DNA from: Loxodes magnus
Lineage: Eukaryota > Ciliophora > Karyorelictea > Loxodida > Loxodidae
Assembly (NCBI GenBank): GCA_946699065.1
Contig: CAMPDV010000864.1
Span: 1 to 64,000, forward strand
Direction: 5' to 3'
DNA length: 64,000 nt
The notes under the pieces were generated by a model that did no database searches, was not told the DNA's origin, and worked only from the letters and a program-made list of their open reading frames with translations. Made by a program: the position numbers and the translations under genes. Positions 12,985 through 26,000 of this stretch are shown piece by piece; within the stretch, counting starts at the first letter, position 1, and each line of letters begins with the position of its first letter.

Positions 12985-13235
12985 TTTTGTGCAACTACAC
13001 TTATCCCTGTATTAGTCTGGTATGGGAAAGATGTTATTCGACCGTACCCAATAGAACACCTATCATAGCCTATATATTTCCTACGCCTTGTGGATAAGTA
13101 CACTGGTAAAGCTACGATTATCTTGTGGAGTCAAATCTATCCTGCAGGTAGCTGAGTTAGACTATATAGGATTGCGCTAGCATGAACCCTAGCGTCCAAT
13201 CCGTCATTGCAGACATATTTCTGCTTAAGATTATT
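12985..13235 (+). ncRNA. candidate structured RNA or SINE-like island
   Basis: A GC-richer island in AT-rich surroundings with several perfect or near-perfect helices. GGATTG-CGCTAG pairs with CTAGCG-(TC)-CAATCC around an 8-nt loop (13169-13202). GCAGA/TCTGC closes a 6-nt loop just after it (13209-13224). GGTATGG pairs with CCGTACC (13019-13048, one G-U). CCTATAT (13069) can pair with ATATAGG (13164), in competition with the first helix. An A-box-like TAGCTGAGTTAG lies at about 13149-13160, suggesting pol III transcription. It does not fold as a tRNA cloverleaf. Imperfect 31-bp direct repeats (12873-12903; 13354-13384) bracket the region, so it may be an inserted element. The class is unknown and the strand is a guess from the A-box. 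Confidence 0.35.
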
Positions 13236-13748
13236 GGCTAACATTTAATGGCTGCATACTTCCATTAAACTGACTCTCAAATTATTACTCTCTAGGAATT
13301 GAAGTACCAATGCTATTATAATGGTTAATTACAGTATTTACAATTAATATTTGATATAGAAGGACCAATAAATGTAATAAAGAGGATTTAATATATGCAA
13401 TTTTCCTGCTCAGGCATTTAATTTATTTTCCAATCTGAATACTTTATATTCACTAGAAAGATTATTATCTACCATTTCAATCGTTTTTAAATTTATAAAA
13501 ATGAATGAGATTAAAATAGTAAAGTCCTTAATGAACAGAAATGTATTAGAACATAAGCAATTAGAAATCAATAACCTATAAACATTTCTTACCATTCATC
13601 TAGAAACGTTCTAACTAATAGAACCTGATACTTTAGAACTTTTCCTTAGTGTTTGTCTTAATAACACTAAAGGATTCGGGATTACTAAAAAAACCCTTAC
13701 GAATAGCTAGGAAACTCCAATTTATATGAGCATTTAACTAAGAAAAAA

Positions 13749-14550
13749 ATGTCGAGAAAGACTAGTTAGATCTAAGCCATCGTATTTAAACTGAAACTAG
13801 GAATTTTAACGCAAATAGCCAAAATGAAGTTTTTATGACTTACTCGTATTTGAATCAACCTAAAAGTCGATAAATATTCACAGGCTCTAGAATCAAGAGA
13901 TTGACTGTAGATGAAATTGAATACAGATCTAGGACTCTGAAGACTGTGGAAATGCTTAATATGCTAGCTTTAGAGAATGGCATTAGAGATTTCTTAGAGA
14001 TTAGAAATTAAGCAAAATAAGTAAATTTATTAGTTAAAAGGGAATATGTAGACTATGCCATATACAGCAACAATTACTAAAAGACATGCAAAATCCTTTG
14101 TTCAAGCCCCAAAATTTGCATCTTTCAACTAGAAGCACTATTAGAGTTTACGTAAAGGATGAAAATTGAACTCGAAAAAACAATGGCAATCACTACAATG
14201 AATTGATAAAGAGTCCCAGAATAACTTAATCACCAAGGAAAAATATATAACAGTTCAGATAAAATAAAAGCTAGAAAGATGTATTTTGGCAAAAAGGATG
14301 TCAGGAATATCTAAAGAATTCATATTAGTTTTGTATGAATTCGTCTAATCAATCCATAGTGAATCATTCTAAGTTCAGATATACTTTCTACAATTCGAAT
14401 CCGAAATAGGAAGACAAGGAAGAAGTGCTGGGAATTCAAATAGCCTAAATTAAGCATACTTTTGGTGATAAATTGCTTCTCTGTAGATTTTTAAAGAAGC
14501 ATGAAACTTAGCCATATTCTAGACTTAAGATTCACTTATTTTCTTCCACT
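13749..14550 (+). CDS. unrecognised protein, probably broken or spliced
   Basis: Protein-like sequence in plus-strand frames. From about 13820 one frame reads SRIKRLTVDEIEYRSRTLK followed by TVEMLNMLALENGIRDFLE, a basic amphipathic protein. From about 14180 the frame shifts by one (NNGNHYNELIKSPRITQS ... EDKEEVLGIQIAQIKHTFG) and runs to about 14540. A short intron or a frameshift near 14170 would explain the change. Possible start ATGs are 13749 and 13835. No family recognised. It precedes the kinase region, but joint function is not implied. Confidence 0.45.
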
Positions 14551-15129
14551 ATTTTTATTATTAATTCTAGTGATAAGGTACAGTTAAAAGCTTAAGACAG
14601 GAAAGGGGTAAAAGAATGAAGCTAAATAGTTTTAGCTTTAATATAAAATCTTATATAGAAAATAAAGTTAAAGTGAGATCAATGTATATAGCTTGTATTT
14701 ATATAGCCTTATTAATTAAGCATTACTTATTTTAATATTAACTGTAGAATATTCAAATAGGAAATTCAAGTTCTCAAACTAAATGCTTGCAAAACGAATT
14801 CAAATACAGTGCAAAATTAGCAATAAGAAGGATATAAATTTGAAGGATAGCCTTTATATCTAGTATCTAGTAGTAATACAAGAATAAAGAAAGAAAATAC
14901 AAATACACTTAATGCAACAGTCGTAATTTTTCATGCAATATTAAATATAAAAAACAAATCTATTAAAAAAATGGAATTGAAGAGCAATTATAATAATTAG
15001 AAAATAAAATCCACGTCTATCGCTTAATTCTTCTATTTAGGTAATTAAATATTCAACTAGAGATAAAATAGTAAATAATTAGCTACATTCAACTCTAACT
15101 TCTAGAATCATTTACTTATCACATTCAAA

Positions 15130-15470
15130 AAATAAGACATAAAAAACTCTCTGCTATGACAGTTCCACAACTTACTACTATAAAGATTATTTATTGTAAA
15201 TAATGGAAATGGAATAGGAGTTAGAAGTAACTTGCCTTCTAATAAGACTGCTCTTAAATAAACTGTAGGGAAAAATTTAAAATTCAATGAAGAGGTATAC
15301 TTAATTCCTTAATTTCTAGTAGCTATTTAAAAGTCTAATTCTAGCACTGTGAAGAGGAAAGAATATTATATTAAAGATATCAACAAGATTGTCTCGTTTT
15401 AACCATAGTGAATTATATCTAGCAAATAGATTTTCAAACAGAGGCAAAAAGCTTAGTAACGACCTTTATC
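15130..15470 (+). CDS. short coding-like segment, unrecognised
   Basis: One plus-strand frame reads NNGNGIGVRSNLPSNKTALK, then KNLKFNEEVYLIPQFLVAI, then KRKEYYIKDINKIVSFQPQW. It is clearly more protein-like than the other frames. It ends about 80 bases before the kinase ATG at 15551 and could be an upstream exon or a separate small gene. No motif identified. Confidence 0.35.
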
Positions 15471-15550
15471 TGGTACATAGTTAAAAAATACCTTTATAAT
15501 TATCAAAGCAACTTATCTAAGTACTTAATTTAACATCTTTTTTAGATATA

Positions 15551-16930
15551 ATGAAATCACCAAAGAAGCAGAAGTATCAAATTCCAAAAATAATGATAAG
15601 GAAACAAGTCTCTAACGAATTCCGAAGAAGAATAAAAAAGTAAGCAGAATATAATTACTTTGAGAATATATTAGAGGGTATAAAGGAAAGCTAAGAGGAA
15701 ATAAGAGCTACTCCAATATAGACTGCCAAAGAAGAGAATAACAGTGAGGAAATCAAGCAGCTGCCTTAAATTACATTCAATGAACTAGGCAGATTTCTGA
15801 GCTAATTACATAGGAAAGCAGAAAATAACATCAGCCGCTTAGGTTCAGAGTGAAATCTACCTCGTTAATTTCCATCTTTTACTTCTGATACCAGTTTCAG
15901 GTTTTCTCTTATTCCATAAATAACAAAAATGTCTCCTATCAAATACAACAAATTAAATCTAAGTAAAGTATTTGGAATACAACATATGAGGCAGTTACAT
16001 TTTGCTCAGAACAATGAAGTAGAGAAAGAAAAACCAGCTGATAAATAAGTTACATAAGCTGATTCTAAATCCTTCAGCAATTTTACAGGGAGAAAAATCT
16101 CACTAAATAACTACTGTCTCGGGAAATTAATTGGACATGGTGCTTATGCGCTTCTGATTTATGGAAAAAACAAGTACAGTGAACAAAAAGTGGCTATAAA
16201 AGAATATGAAAAGTTTAAGCTTATGGATACACATAGAATGAAATCAGTAAATGAGAAATTTTAGTTCTACAAAAGCTAAGGTATCCTAACATAGCGAAGC
16301 TATAAGAGGTAGTTAGTTATAATAAGCAAATAATCTGGTAACTGAATATATGGATGGACCTGAATTGTATACATTTATCAAAAACAAACTAAACGCAGAT
16401 TCCAGAAGAAATCGCAAAAATGATAATTAAGTAGCTGCTATAAGCTCTGGATTATTGCTATGATTTAAACATTGTGCATAGAGATATTAAGCTAGGAAAT
16501 TTTCTGCTTTAGAACAATAAATCGGATTATTAGTTAGGCGTCAAGCTTATTAACTTTGGCTTTTCAACAAAAATTCCACCTGGTTAGAAGGTAGAAATGT
16601 TTTGATGCCCTTTTAGTTATATGTCACCTTAAGTAATTGGTGATAAAGAGCATAGCGGCTTACCAGAATATATTTTAGCGATTAGAGTACTTATTTTTGT
16701 TACCTTTAATGGATTTTATCCTTTCAGAGGGAAAACTGGCAAAGAGTTTTACAGTTAGATTATGAAAGGTGATTTTACATTCGGAGAATACTTGATCGAA
16801 ATTTCAAAGGCTATTATAAATAAAATGCTTGTATTAAACTCTAGCTGACGACCGAATGTCAAGAAAATACTAAAAAATCCTTGATTAACTTCAGCACTTT
16901 CTGAAGTTAAAATCATATGATATTCATCTA
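15551..16930 (+). pseudogene. Ser/Thr protein kinase (CAMK/AMPK-like), decayed
   Basis: ATG at 15551 opens about 175 codons of polar N-terminal sequence. A kinase domain follows: glycine loop GKLIGHGAYALLIYG, VAIK lysine (about 16195), LRYPNIAKL, hinge LVTEYMDG, catalytic loop IVHRDIKLGNFLL (about 16470), LINFGFS in place of DFG, KVEMF-SYMSPQV for the activation segment, GFYPFRG and KKILKNPWLT near the end. The frame changes at least three times (around 16255, 16335 and 16395), the DFG aspartate is Asn, and the D-x-W-S-x-G block is lost. So it is a pseudogene or a badly degenerate pseudokinase. The TGA in the NPWLT motif falls on the usual Trp. Family by motif order: CAMK-like; the exact subfamily is uncertain. 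Confidence 0.8.
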
Positions 16931-16989
16931 TCATCATTACAACTTTAAATTAATAAACTTCAGTATTTTATAAGAATCAACATAAGAAT

Positions 16990-17400
16990 TTGGCAAAAGA
17001 TAGAAATTAATAATTGAAGTAAACTAAGCTAGTATAAGCAAAGGAACTTAAGTTACTATTTAAAAAGTGGTTAACTAAATATACCCTAATTCCTGATATT
17101 ATTAAAAGTTAATTTACCTGGATTTTATAACTAATGAAACTAATAATAATCTTTCAAAAGCTTAAGATAGAGTTATTATCAAACCTTTTAATTACTTATA
17201 AATGTTCTTTAAAGATCGAAATAAAGAGACAGTAAATTAAAGAGCCACTTAACCTTTTATTTACAATAGAACAGCTTAAAAATTAAACTAGGTAAAAGAT
17301 TTGTTAAACTAGATTAAAAGTAAATCAAGTAAGTAGCTTAATCTAATGTAATATGATCTATTATCATAATTAAAGTTAATAGCTATTATATTTAAATAAG
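16990..17400 (+). CDS. coding-like segment downstream of the kinase
   Basis: A frame different from the kinase C-lobe reads LIIEVNQASISKGTQVTIQK, then YPNSWYYQKLIYLDFITNE, then RVIIKPFNYLQMFFKDRNKE. It is consistent over about 400 bases and includes one TGA read as Trp. It could be the C-terminal tail of the kinase gene after a frame break, or the first exon of the large gene that follows. It fades into low-complexity AT-rich sequence after 17400. Confidence 0.4.
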
Positions 17401-17599
17401 TAGTAGCTTTAGTTAAAGTTATTATTATTAAAATGATTACTCTAAACATATCTATAATACTACTATTTACTATCTATCACTAAAGCTATTATTAAAGTAA
17501 TAAAGCCCTTTAATCATATTGATATTAAGAGTTTAAAGTTTATTAATTAACTAATCTCTATTGTATTAAGATGAATAGCGTTTGCTTATTATCTTATTG

Positions 17600-20500
17600 C
17601 TTAGTATATTATTATTTTAACAAGCTTATTAAGCTATTTAAAGAGTTATTAATATTAAATAAATCAAATTTTTATTTTCTTTACTAAGCTAAAAATCTAT
17701 TATCTTCTCTTGGAAATTAAAAACTATAGCTGTAGAAACTAAAATCTTGGTGCTGCTAAATTTCTGTTAAGATAGAAAAAGAAAGCTAATTCTTAAAAAA
17801 ATTTCCAAAATGATTATATTTTTAAAAATTATGAAGACCTCTATGATTTAATTAGTTGATTATTAATAGCAGAAACTCAAAAAAATAGAGCTTATACACC
17901 AAACTCTTGCTTATTTAATGAAGCAGAGAAATAAAATCAAAAATAAAATGAAATTTTATTTTAGTAAGTAATGAAAAGTATAGACCATAAGCCTTAATTC
18001 TATTAACTAAAAAGATTTGTAGTTAAAGATAAGAAAGTGACGATAATTTTTGAAACAGAGTAAGGAAGTTTCGTTAAAAAGTAGTGAAGGGAGATAGATA
18101 AAACAAGATAAGTTGAATAACTTAATAACCTTTATTAAGCTTATACTAGCTCCACTTTTTTGACTAATTTTTTTAAATTTAACTGCATATCCAATTTTTC
18201 TGATTACTTGGTAATAGAAATGGCAGATTTGCTGTCTAATTACTCAAAAATTTGCTTATGATGTTACAAAGCTGAATTCTTTAAAATATATTAGCTTTTA
18301 AAATGCTAGCTTACATTTTCTAAAAATAGCTAAGATTTTTTAGCTTCATTTTTTATCTTATGACTAGAAATTTCTTTAATTTGAAGTAGCTTTAGAATCT
18401 TGTTCTTAAGAACACTCTCATTCTTAAAAATTCATTGAAGCTATTATTCCGAAGAATTACTCTTTTTCATTTTATTCAGTGCTTTCCTTTATCTCTTAAT
18501 ATTTTAATTTCTAATAATTGTCAGAAGGTATATTAGATACTATGTAAGAAATTCATAGTTTTAAGTGTGGATAACTCTCTTTCCTTAGAGTGCTTAATTT
18601 TACATTTGCATATGTTTTTTATCATTATTTCAGTATGTTATCTTCTAGGTTTTCAATTAATTCAAGCAAGCCTGAGGAGATTCTTAAAGCCGATCTCTGT
18701 TTTTTATAAATAGATCTAATGAGTTATTTCTTCTTACTCTAGTTATCAAAAGATTTAGCAGGCAGAAATGCAAATAAAATGATAAACAAATTGGTTAATT
18801 TTTATAAAATGCCTACCTATGTCAAACTTCTTTTAACTCTGCTAGATAAAATTAGCCTTCTTAATTTTGCAATGCAAATTACTTAAAATTACTGTTACTA
18901 TAACTTAAATCACATTTCTCCTTTCAAATCCGCTCAAACTTTTTTAATACAATTAAAAAGTTCTGGCAGTGATTTTGTTTTTGCTGATTTAAGTTTAAAA
19001 TCTCATAGACTGACTTAGAACTTCTAAAACTATTCTCATTCAAAATTTACTTAAGATCTGATTTGTCTTATTATCTCTAACTTAGTTATTCTAGCTTAGT
19101 ATTTTAGCTAAGACAAATCTCTTAATGCCTAGAAATATTATGCTTTACATATTTGATTCTCAAATTTTCTTTAATTTATTTGTTATTCACTCTGAAAGCA
19201 AGCCAAAACTACTTAAGGAAGCAAAGCTAGAGATTTAAGAATTAAACTAAAACGATTTCTTTATATGATGATATAAATCTTCTGCTTAAAGGGTTGTTTC
19301 TTTATATATCAAAATTCTACCTCAGATAAATTCCTCTTGCTTCAATAATGATTTGATCCTCATTCACTTAAGACAACTCAGTATCTATATATCCGATTTT
19401 TTATTAAGGACTACTTTATGTAAATATTATTAACCAATAATCTCATAGTAAAGACATGATTCTACTATTTTGAACTAGATAATTAAATGTCTTTGAGTAG
19501 CAAAACCATAAGCATTCTAAAATTAAAAGCAATTTATAGTTCTATAGACAGAAATAACCTTAATAAAGAGTCTAAGTTTACTAAAGATCTAATTGCTTAT
19601 AACTCTTAAATTCAATTAAGAGATTGTAAAAGTAATTGATTAAACTACCTAAATTATAATTGAAAGCTTAATAAGTATTATTATACAAACCTTTCAAGCT
19701 AGTATATTCATAATAAATATGCATTTATCTTAATAAAAGAAGCTATTTCTTTTAATTTGTCTATAAAAAGAGGCTTCTATGTTTATGCTAATGAAATATC
19801 ATTATTTTAAAATTTAAGTTGTATAATTTGGAAGGAAATTAAAACTATAAATTTGGAAAATAAAAGATAAAAGTTTTAGGTGAAAGAAAATATTGTGTTT
19901 AGCCACCTAAAAGCAACAAAATATTATATTAGAGAAAAAGAATAAATCAAAAATAGCTTAATAGACAGCTATAGAAAGATATATTAAAAAGCAACCATTT
20001 AGAATAAAAATATCTATAAGTAATTACTTATTTATAATTGATAGGCATTAATAATAAAGCTATCCTAATTCTTTTAAGAAGATTTAATCTTAATCAAGCA
20101 ATTAAAGTATAATTCAAAGCATTTTAGTTATTTTAAAAGTAAAGGCAAGATAAAAATAGTATACCGCTATTTTTTATTATTATTAATATATACAATTTAA
20201 TAAAAAATCTATTAACTAGTGATTACCTTTAAGATACTAAAGATAAATTAACATAATAAAGTTAAGTGATTGATATTATAAAGATGTTAATTCGTTTTAT
20301 ATAAAAGAAAAACTTATTAGCAAGGAAATTATAAAAATAACTAAAATACATGAATCTATTGCTATTTGTTTGCTAGATCAAGAAAACATTTTAAGCTATT
20401 TAATAAACTTAATGTTAAAGTTAGAAATAAAAAATATGTAAAAAAATATTAAATAAAAGGAGCAATAAGGAAAGAGATCTTAACGCCTTTTGGAATATCT

Positions 20501-22330
20501 CACAAAGTTAGATTAAAGAATCCTAAAACTAGCTTTAGAAACAGATTGAACTGGATAACAGACTCATAAAAGTAGAAGAGAAATTATAAACTTTTAAGAA
20601 AGATTAAAGCGAAACTGGAGCGATACAAATGGAAATCGAAGCCTAGAAAGAGCAAAAAAATCAAGGAAAATAATTCAAAATAAAAAAGAAATGTTTCTGC
20701 TGTGGAAGCGTATGACATTTTTATCGGAAGTGTTAGAAATTTTAATAGAAATAAAGAAACTATTGGATTAAAGAACAAAAAAAGAAGAAAAAAGAAGAAG
20801 CAAGAATGAAAAGAATGTATTGCAACCCGGATAGATCAATATACAAGATTAAGATGGAACCAAGGCAAGTTAAAGGAGGGAAAACCTGGAAAAACCCGAA
20901 TTCCCAATCTTGCTAAAATTGGGCGACCCGAACTCTTTTATTTAACAACAGGGAGTATGAACTGCTGTCTTCCTGACGGGGTTGGAAATCCCTAAAACGG
21001 AAAACTTAAAATTAATATTATTATTATAAAAGGAGCAATACATAAATTTGGTTTAAAACCTGTGAATACATAGGTATTTAATAAGAGCAAAGATAAATGC
21101 ATCAAATAATTTAAGACAAAGTTCTAGTAAGCTATTAATCCTCTGAAAGATAATCTTAACTAGTTAAAGCTAATTTAAAAATATGATTGAAGATTAGCTA
21201 TAATGCAACTCATTAGCACTTGACTTTTTTCATTTGTCTAGGCTTTGCAATAAAAGCAGCTTGCTCTTAGTAGCCATTTAATTGAATGCAAGATATTAAC
21301 AAAGTAATCTAAAATTAATCTATTGATATAGAAGTAGTTTGAGATCAAATTTTAAAGTTATAACGACAATAAAAGTTTGAATGATGTATAAAATAAGGCA
21401 GAAGTTATTTTTTATAAAAGGATTACTAAATAAGCAATGCCTAAACATCTATCTAAAATGTAGATTATATGATAACAGTATTGAAAATACTACGTATAAT
21501 ATAAAGGGGATAAGTGATATCATAGAAGTTTAAAATTAAATTGTTTATTTTTAAAAGTAAAAGAACGAAGTTAAACTAGCCAAAAGTATATGAATTACCC
21601 ACAAATGGAGAATAAGAAATAAAATTTATAAATAAAATGATATTAATAAAAATTATTATTATTGTCTATACGAATCTAAAACTTAAACATTGTGCAAGTT
21701 AATTGTTCTGAAAATTGAACCTCATATTTTAGAAAAGACTTATATAAAAAGGTTTTATAAACCTTTGTGAAGAATCTATACCTTAACAACGAGTTTATAT
21801 TTAAAATTTGTCTTTCATAGTTTATGTTTATATAGGGATTTTTTTACAATTCAAGATCTTTTTCAAACTAAAGTGCTATAGAAGATTACTAAAAATACAG
21901 GGATTAAAAATATGTTTAACACATTTCTAAAACATTAAAAATTTATTATTAGACGCAGATTGACTAAACAAATACTATATACCTTCAAATATTTTAAAGA
22001 TCTTAAAATTTAGTAACTTTATCCATAATTACTAAAATTACTAAGAATTTAAAGTATAGAAAGTTTAAAATATTAATTTTGAAGTATTTCTTGTTTATCA
22101 TTTTTATTAGCTTCCCTCTAACGCTTGCTCATTCTTTCATTATAATTGTAATGTTCTCATTTTTGATATTGTTCAGTATCTTTGTTGAAGTAATCTAAAT
22201 AAAGATATATTTCCTTTAATACTTAATGTTTTATTATGAATATAAATTAGTTAGTGATTTATCTAATAATTTTTGCAATAATTTAATTTATTTAAATAAG
22301 ACTATTAATTTGCTTGATTGTTTTTTAAAT
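17600..22330 (+). CDS. large unrecognised protein gene, split by a retroelement
   Basis: From about 18250 to 20452 and again from 21026 to about 22330, a single frame (codon starts equal to 2 modulo 3) is strongly protein-like. It has roughly one TGA (Trp) per 60-80 codons, against many in the other frames. Samples: EEILKADLCFLQIDLMSY, INKLVNFYKMPTYVKLLLTL, AINPLKDNLNQLKLIQKY. A strongly hydrophobic part near 22060-22200 (YFLFIIFISFPLTLAHSFII) suggests C-terminal membrane segments. An upstream stretch in another frame (about 17600-18230, with VTIIFETEQGSF and FSDYLVIEMADLL) may be an earlier exon or a frameshifted part. The retroelement at 20468-21025 sits between two halves that share the same frame. 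Without it the protein exceeds 1,250 residues. Start, stop and family are unknown. Confidence 0.55.
20468..21025 (+). mobile_element. 5'-truncated ORF1-only retroelement with 15-bp TSD
   Basis: Flanked by identical ATAAAAGGAGCAATA at 20453-20467 and 21026-21040 (the last bases may overlap the tail). The insert is a near-identical relative of the 3' part of the element at 53338-54308. It codes for a coiled-coil end (KQIELDNRLIKVEEKLQTF), a CX2CX4HX4C zinc knuckle (CFCCGSVWHFYRKC, 20692-20733, TGA as Trp) and a basic tail (MKRMYCNPDRSIYKIKM). It ends in a TTATTATTAT tract. An extra base near 20890 shifts the tail frame relative to the 54-kb copy. Target duplication and 5' truncation indicate target-primed reverse transcription. 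The two TSD copies are 573 bp apart, a multiple of three. Confidence 0.88.
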
Positions 22331-23001
22331 ACTATTTAAATTTTAATCTTTTATATATAAATTATTAAATCAAAATAATATTATCATCTTATTTAAAAAT
22401 AAAGGGTTTATTAAAATAATAAAAATGAGACTTAAGTTTAGATAAAGAGAGTTAATATTATTAAATAATAAGGAAGATAATAATTAGTAGACTATTAAAC
22501 TAAAAGTATTTCTATTATTAGAATATTCATATATCTTTAATTTTATATATATCTTAATTAAATTAAAGAAAACTTCCTATTTCACTTTAATTAAAAATTA
22601 TTAACCGGGAGTAATCAAAGTTTAATATCTTAAAAATTTTAATTAAAATCTTATTTGCATCTAAACTAACTGAGAAACTATTCGGAAAAAGAAAGTTTAA
22701 GTCATAAATCTAAAAAAATTAATAGATATTAGAAAGTTAAAATCTTAAGACTTTAAGGATTTACTGAAACTATTGGAAGCTATTTTAATCTGAAAGGGAA
22801 AAAGAATTAATTGAGTAGAATAAGTATAAACCACTAAAAATATTCGGTAGAAGCAAAATCTAAGATGCTTAAATAAATAGAAAGTGTTATAATCATTTTG
22901 AATTTTAATTAGAGATCCAGAGGAATCATCATTAAAAAAAATTCATTAAATAATTAAAAATTAGCAAAAATTAATAAATTAAGCTAACTTAAAACCATAA
23001 A

Positions 23002-26000
23002 ATGAGCTACAGCCCCCAGTTCTATAAATAGAAAGATAAAAATAGAATTTAAAGAAAGATATTTAATGTAAGAAAAAGTATAGGAAATAAGACATAAATA
23101 AATACAACTAAAATGAAATCAATCTAGAAAGGCAATTTTAATTTTCTCTAGTAATATCATGTTAGCATGTATTGATAGAAAGTGACTGAAGGATTTTTAA
23201 CAATGATTTCACAAAATTATTTAAGATATCTTAAGTTTAAATTAGGATTATAAGATTTACCTTTGGATATTTGCAAAAAACTGAAGAAATGTGAAAAAGA
23301 TGAATGCCAGAATATAAATATTTAAGTTAGCTATATTTAAATTATTGCTCTTTACAATCTTTAAAATATAAACTTTATAAATAATAGATAAAAGAAGTAC
23401 TAACTAATATATAACTACTAAATACATTTAATTATAAGGAAATGTCTCTAGCTAAAATAATAAAGTATTATCACTAAATAAAGGAAATTAATAATAAAAT
23501 TAAAGTTAAAAATAATAGCGTTAGTAAGCTTATATATGCAAATTAACTAAGGCTAAATAACTAATACTAAGAAGCTTAGTATTTTAAAATTAACTAATAA
23601 ATTAAATATTCCTTTCTTAAGTTAATCTTAATCAATAGATATCTTATATTACTATTATTACTATTTATTTTAATACCATATTATTTATTTTTACTTTCTA
23701 AACCACATTTCCATTAAAATAATTGAATGAACTACATTAACTGATAACTATCTTAAAATATTATAAAGATACTAAAGATTTTAAAATAAAATATATGAAA
23801 CACTATGCTTGATACACAGCTAGAATAATAAAATAAAATAATTATAGATATAATCACTAATATAACTAACAATTATAAATTTATTACCTCAAGTATTTAA
23901 ATAGTGTCTTAATTTTGGATATAAGATTGATTAATAGAATATACAAGTTAAACCTTAATTATTTATCTGGTTGACTCATAAGAAAGAACTTAAATAAAAA
24001 TAAGAAATACTATAAATTTAGAATAACAACACAAAAATAAAACTTAGAATATTAAAACCTAAATGGAGATTATTATTTCTATAGAGCTAAGATCTTCCTT
24101 TAATTTTAAGATTCTTTTTTACTTAAATATATTTATATATTTAAATAACTTTAATTATCTCTTAACTTTAATTCTACTCTAAAAATTTGCTTTAGATGTA
24201 ATCTAGCTTAATAACTTTTTTAATTCTAGTTAATTTGAAAATTTGAAAATCAAATAAAATGGATATTATTCAAATTACAACATAAAAACACTAATCCACA
24301 GAAAAAATAAAGACTAGCAAATATTTAGAAAATAAAGAAGAGATGAAAGATTAATCTTTTTATTTAAAATAATTAAATTGATAGAGGATTCTTAATCTAT
24401 AGTCCATCTGATAGTTTTGCAATTAAATATATTAGAAAGAACCAATCTAAGTAAAAAGAGCTGGAGCTAAAATAGAATTAGGAAATCAAGAGATGTTTTC
24501 AGCGTATTTGGTTCTGATTAATAAAAGATTAAATTACCTTTGATCTCCAAGAAAAAAGGAATCTCCTTAAAAGTATAATATTTATAGTAATAAAGAGTAG
24601 CAAAAGACATTAATTCTGGAACTATATTTCAATCAAAAAATAAGAATAGGTAAAAAGGATAAGATCTGAAACTTCTAATATGAGCAGAAATAGTTCAGTG
24701 ACAAAAAGATGAGTTAATCTTAGCAAAATTGAAAATGCCTAAAATTTTATCAAACTTTGAGGCATTTTTAGAAGAGTCTAAATTTTTCATAACAGTCAAA
24801 ATTTCGAAAAAAAACTAAGGTTTCTCACAAATACTAAATTAAACTGAGTCACATATAGTTCTTAAAAAGTAGAGTTTATGCATATCTTATAACAAAAGAA
24901 TACTGTAAGTATTATTTATTTAGACGCTAGAAAAATCCCTTTTTATTATAGAACATGCCAAGCTTTTAGATCTTAAAAGTTCAAATGACTTAGCTCTATA
25001 ACAAGCTGAAAAAAATAGCAGTTATTCAATCTAAAAAGCAATTATGAGCTTTAAAGCAGATTCTAAGAGATAATTATTACTTGGCAGCTAAATTTTAAGT
25101 ACCTAAAAATAGATATTAGAAATGAAGATTTTTCTTTTAACAAGCTCGACTTCAAGTGTTCTTAATTCCTCATAATTAATTTTAGAATTTGTAAGATAAT
25201 ATATAGAGTCCAGCTCTAATTAATAAAGGAGAGAAAGCTTAGCAAGTATTAGAGATAGTAATCCTTGAAAGGAAAATTATAAGCTTAAGTGAAAATCATA
25301 AGTTTTATAGTCAATTCTGAAGAATTAAAAAAGCAGATTCATGGAACTGAGTTCTAGGAAGAATAGCGATAGTTTTTAAAAAGTTAGATTGATTACTTTA
25401 GAACATTTACCGACTGAAAATAGTCCTTATATAAATATGAAGAAGACCCTATAGTTTCCTAAATAAACTTTAGAAGCATCTGGATTATTTATTTAGCATA
25501 AAAAATTAACTTCTCCTGAATAATATTGAGTAATCAGTAGCTCTAATTGAGCACCCAAAAATTAAAGTAGACTGAATTGGAATTTTTAGCATTCAAACTT
25601 AAATGAACGTTAAGTTTATGTAATTCTTAGAAGCTTTGATTTCAGATTATTGAGAAATAAAATTAAGAAAAATTGTAGAAAACTACTTTTAATAACTTAG
25701 TTGGGCTTGGGAGTTTATCTGATAAAAGATATCTGAAACTATATTAGGAAGAGACATAAATATCTAAAAAATTTTACTTAAAGAAAAATTCACAGTTCCT
25801 AATATATCTTGCTAAAAAATCTAAAACAAATACTCAGCTTACTATAAGAATATTCTGGCTAGGTGGATGCGTGCCAATTAGTGCAAATTTAATAAGTATT
25901 GCAGAAAAATTTGCTAAATTGAAGCAAAAAAATAATAATAAACTGTTTTAGCGATTTTTAAACGACTGCAACTAAAATAAAGACTAAATTGGTAGGAATT

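Noticed and set aside
13143-13213. tRNA gene, from A-box-like TAGCTGAGTTAG and weak end pairing
   Set aside because: No B box in the right orientation, and the dominant hairpin (13169-13202) is incompatible with a cloverleaf.
24735-25600. Sensor histidine kinase in the long plus-strand coding region
   Set aside because: Helical sequence is suggestive, but no H-box, N-box or G-box can be seen.
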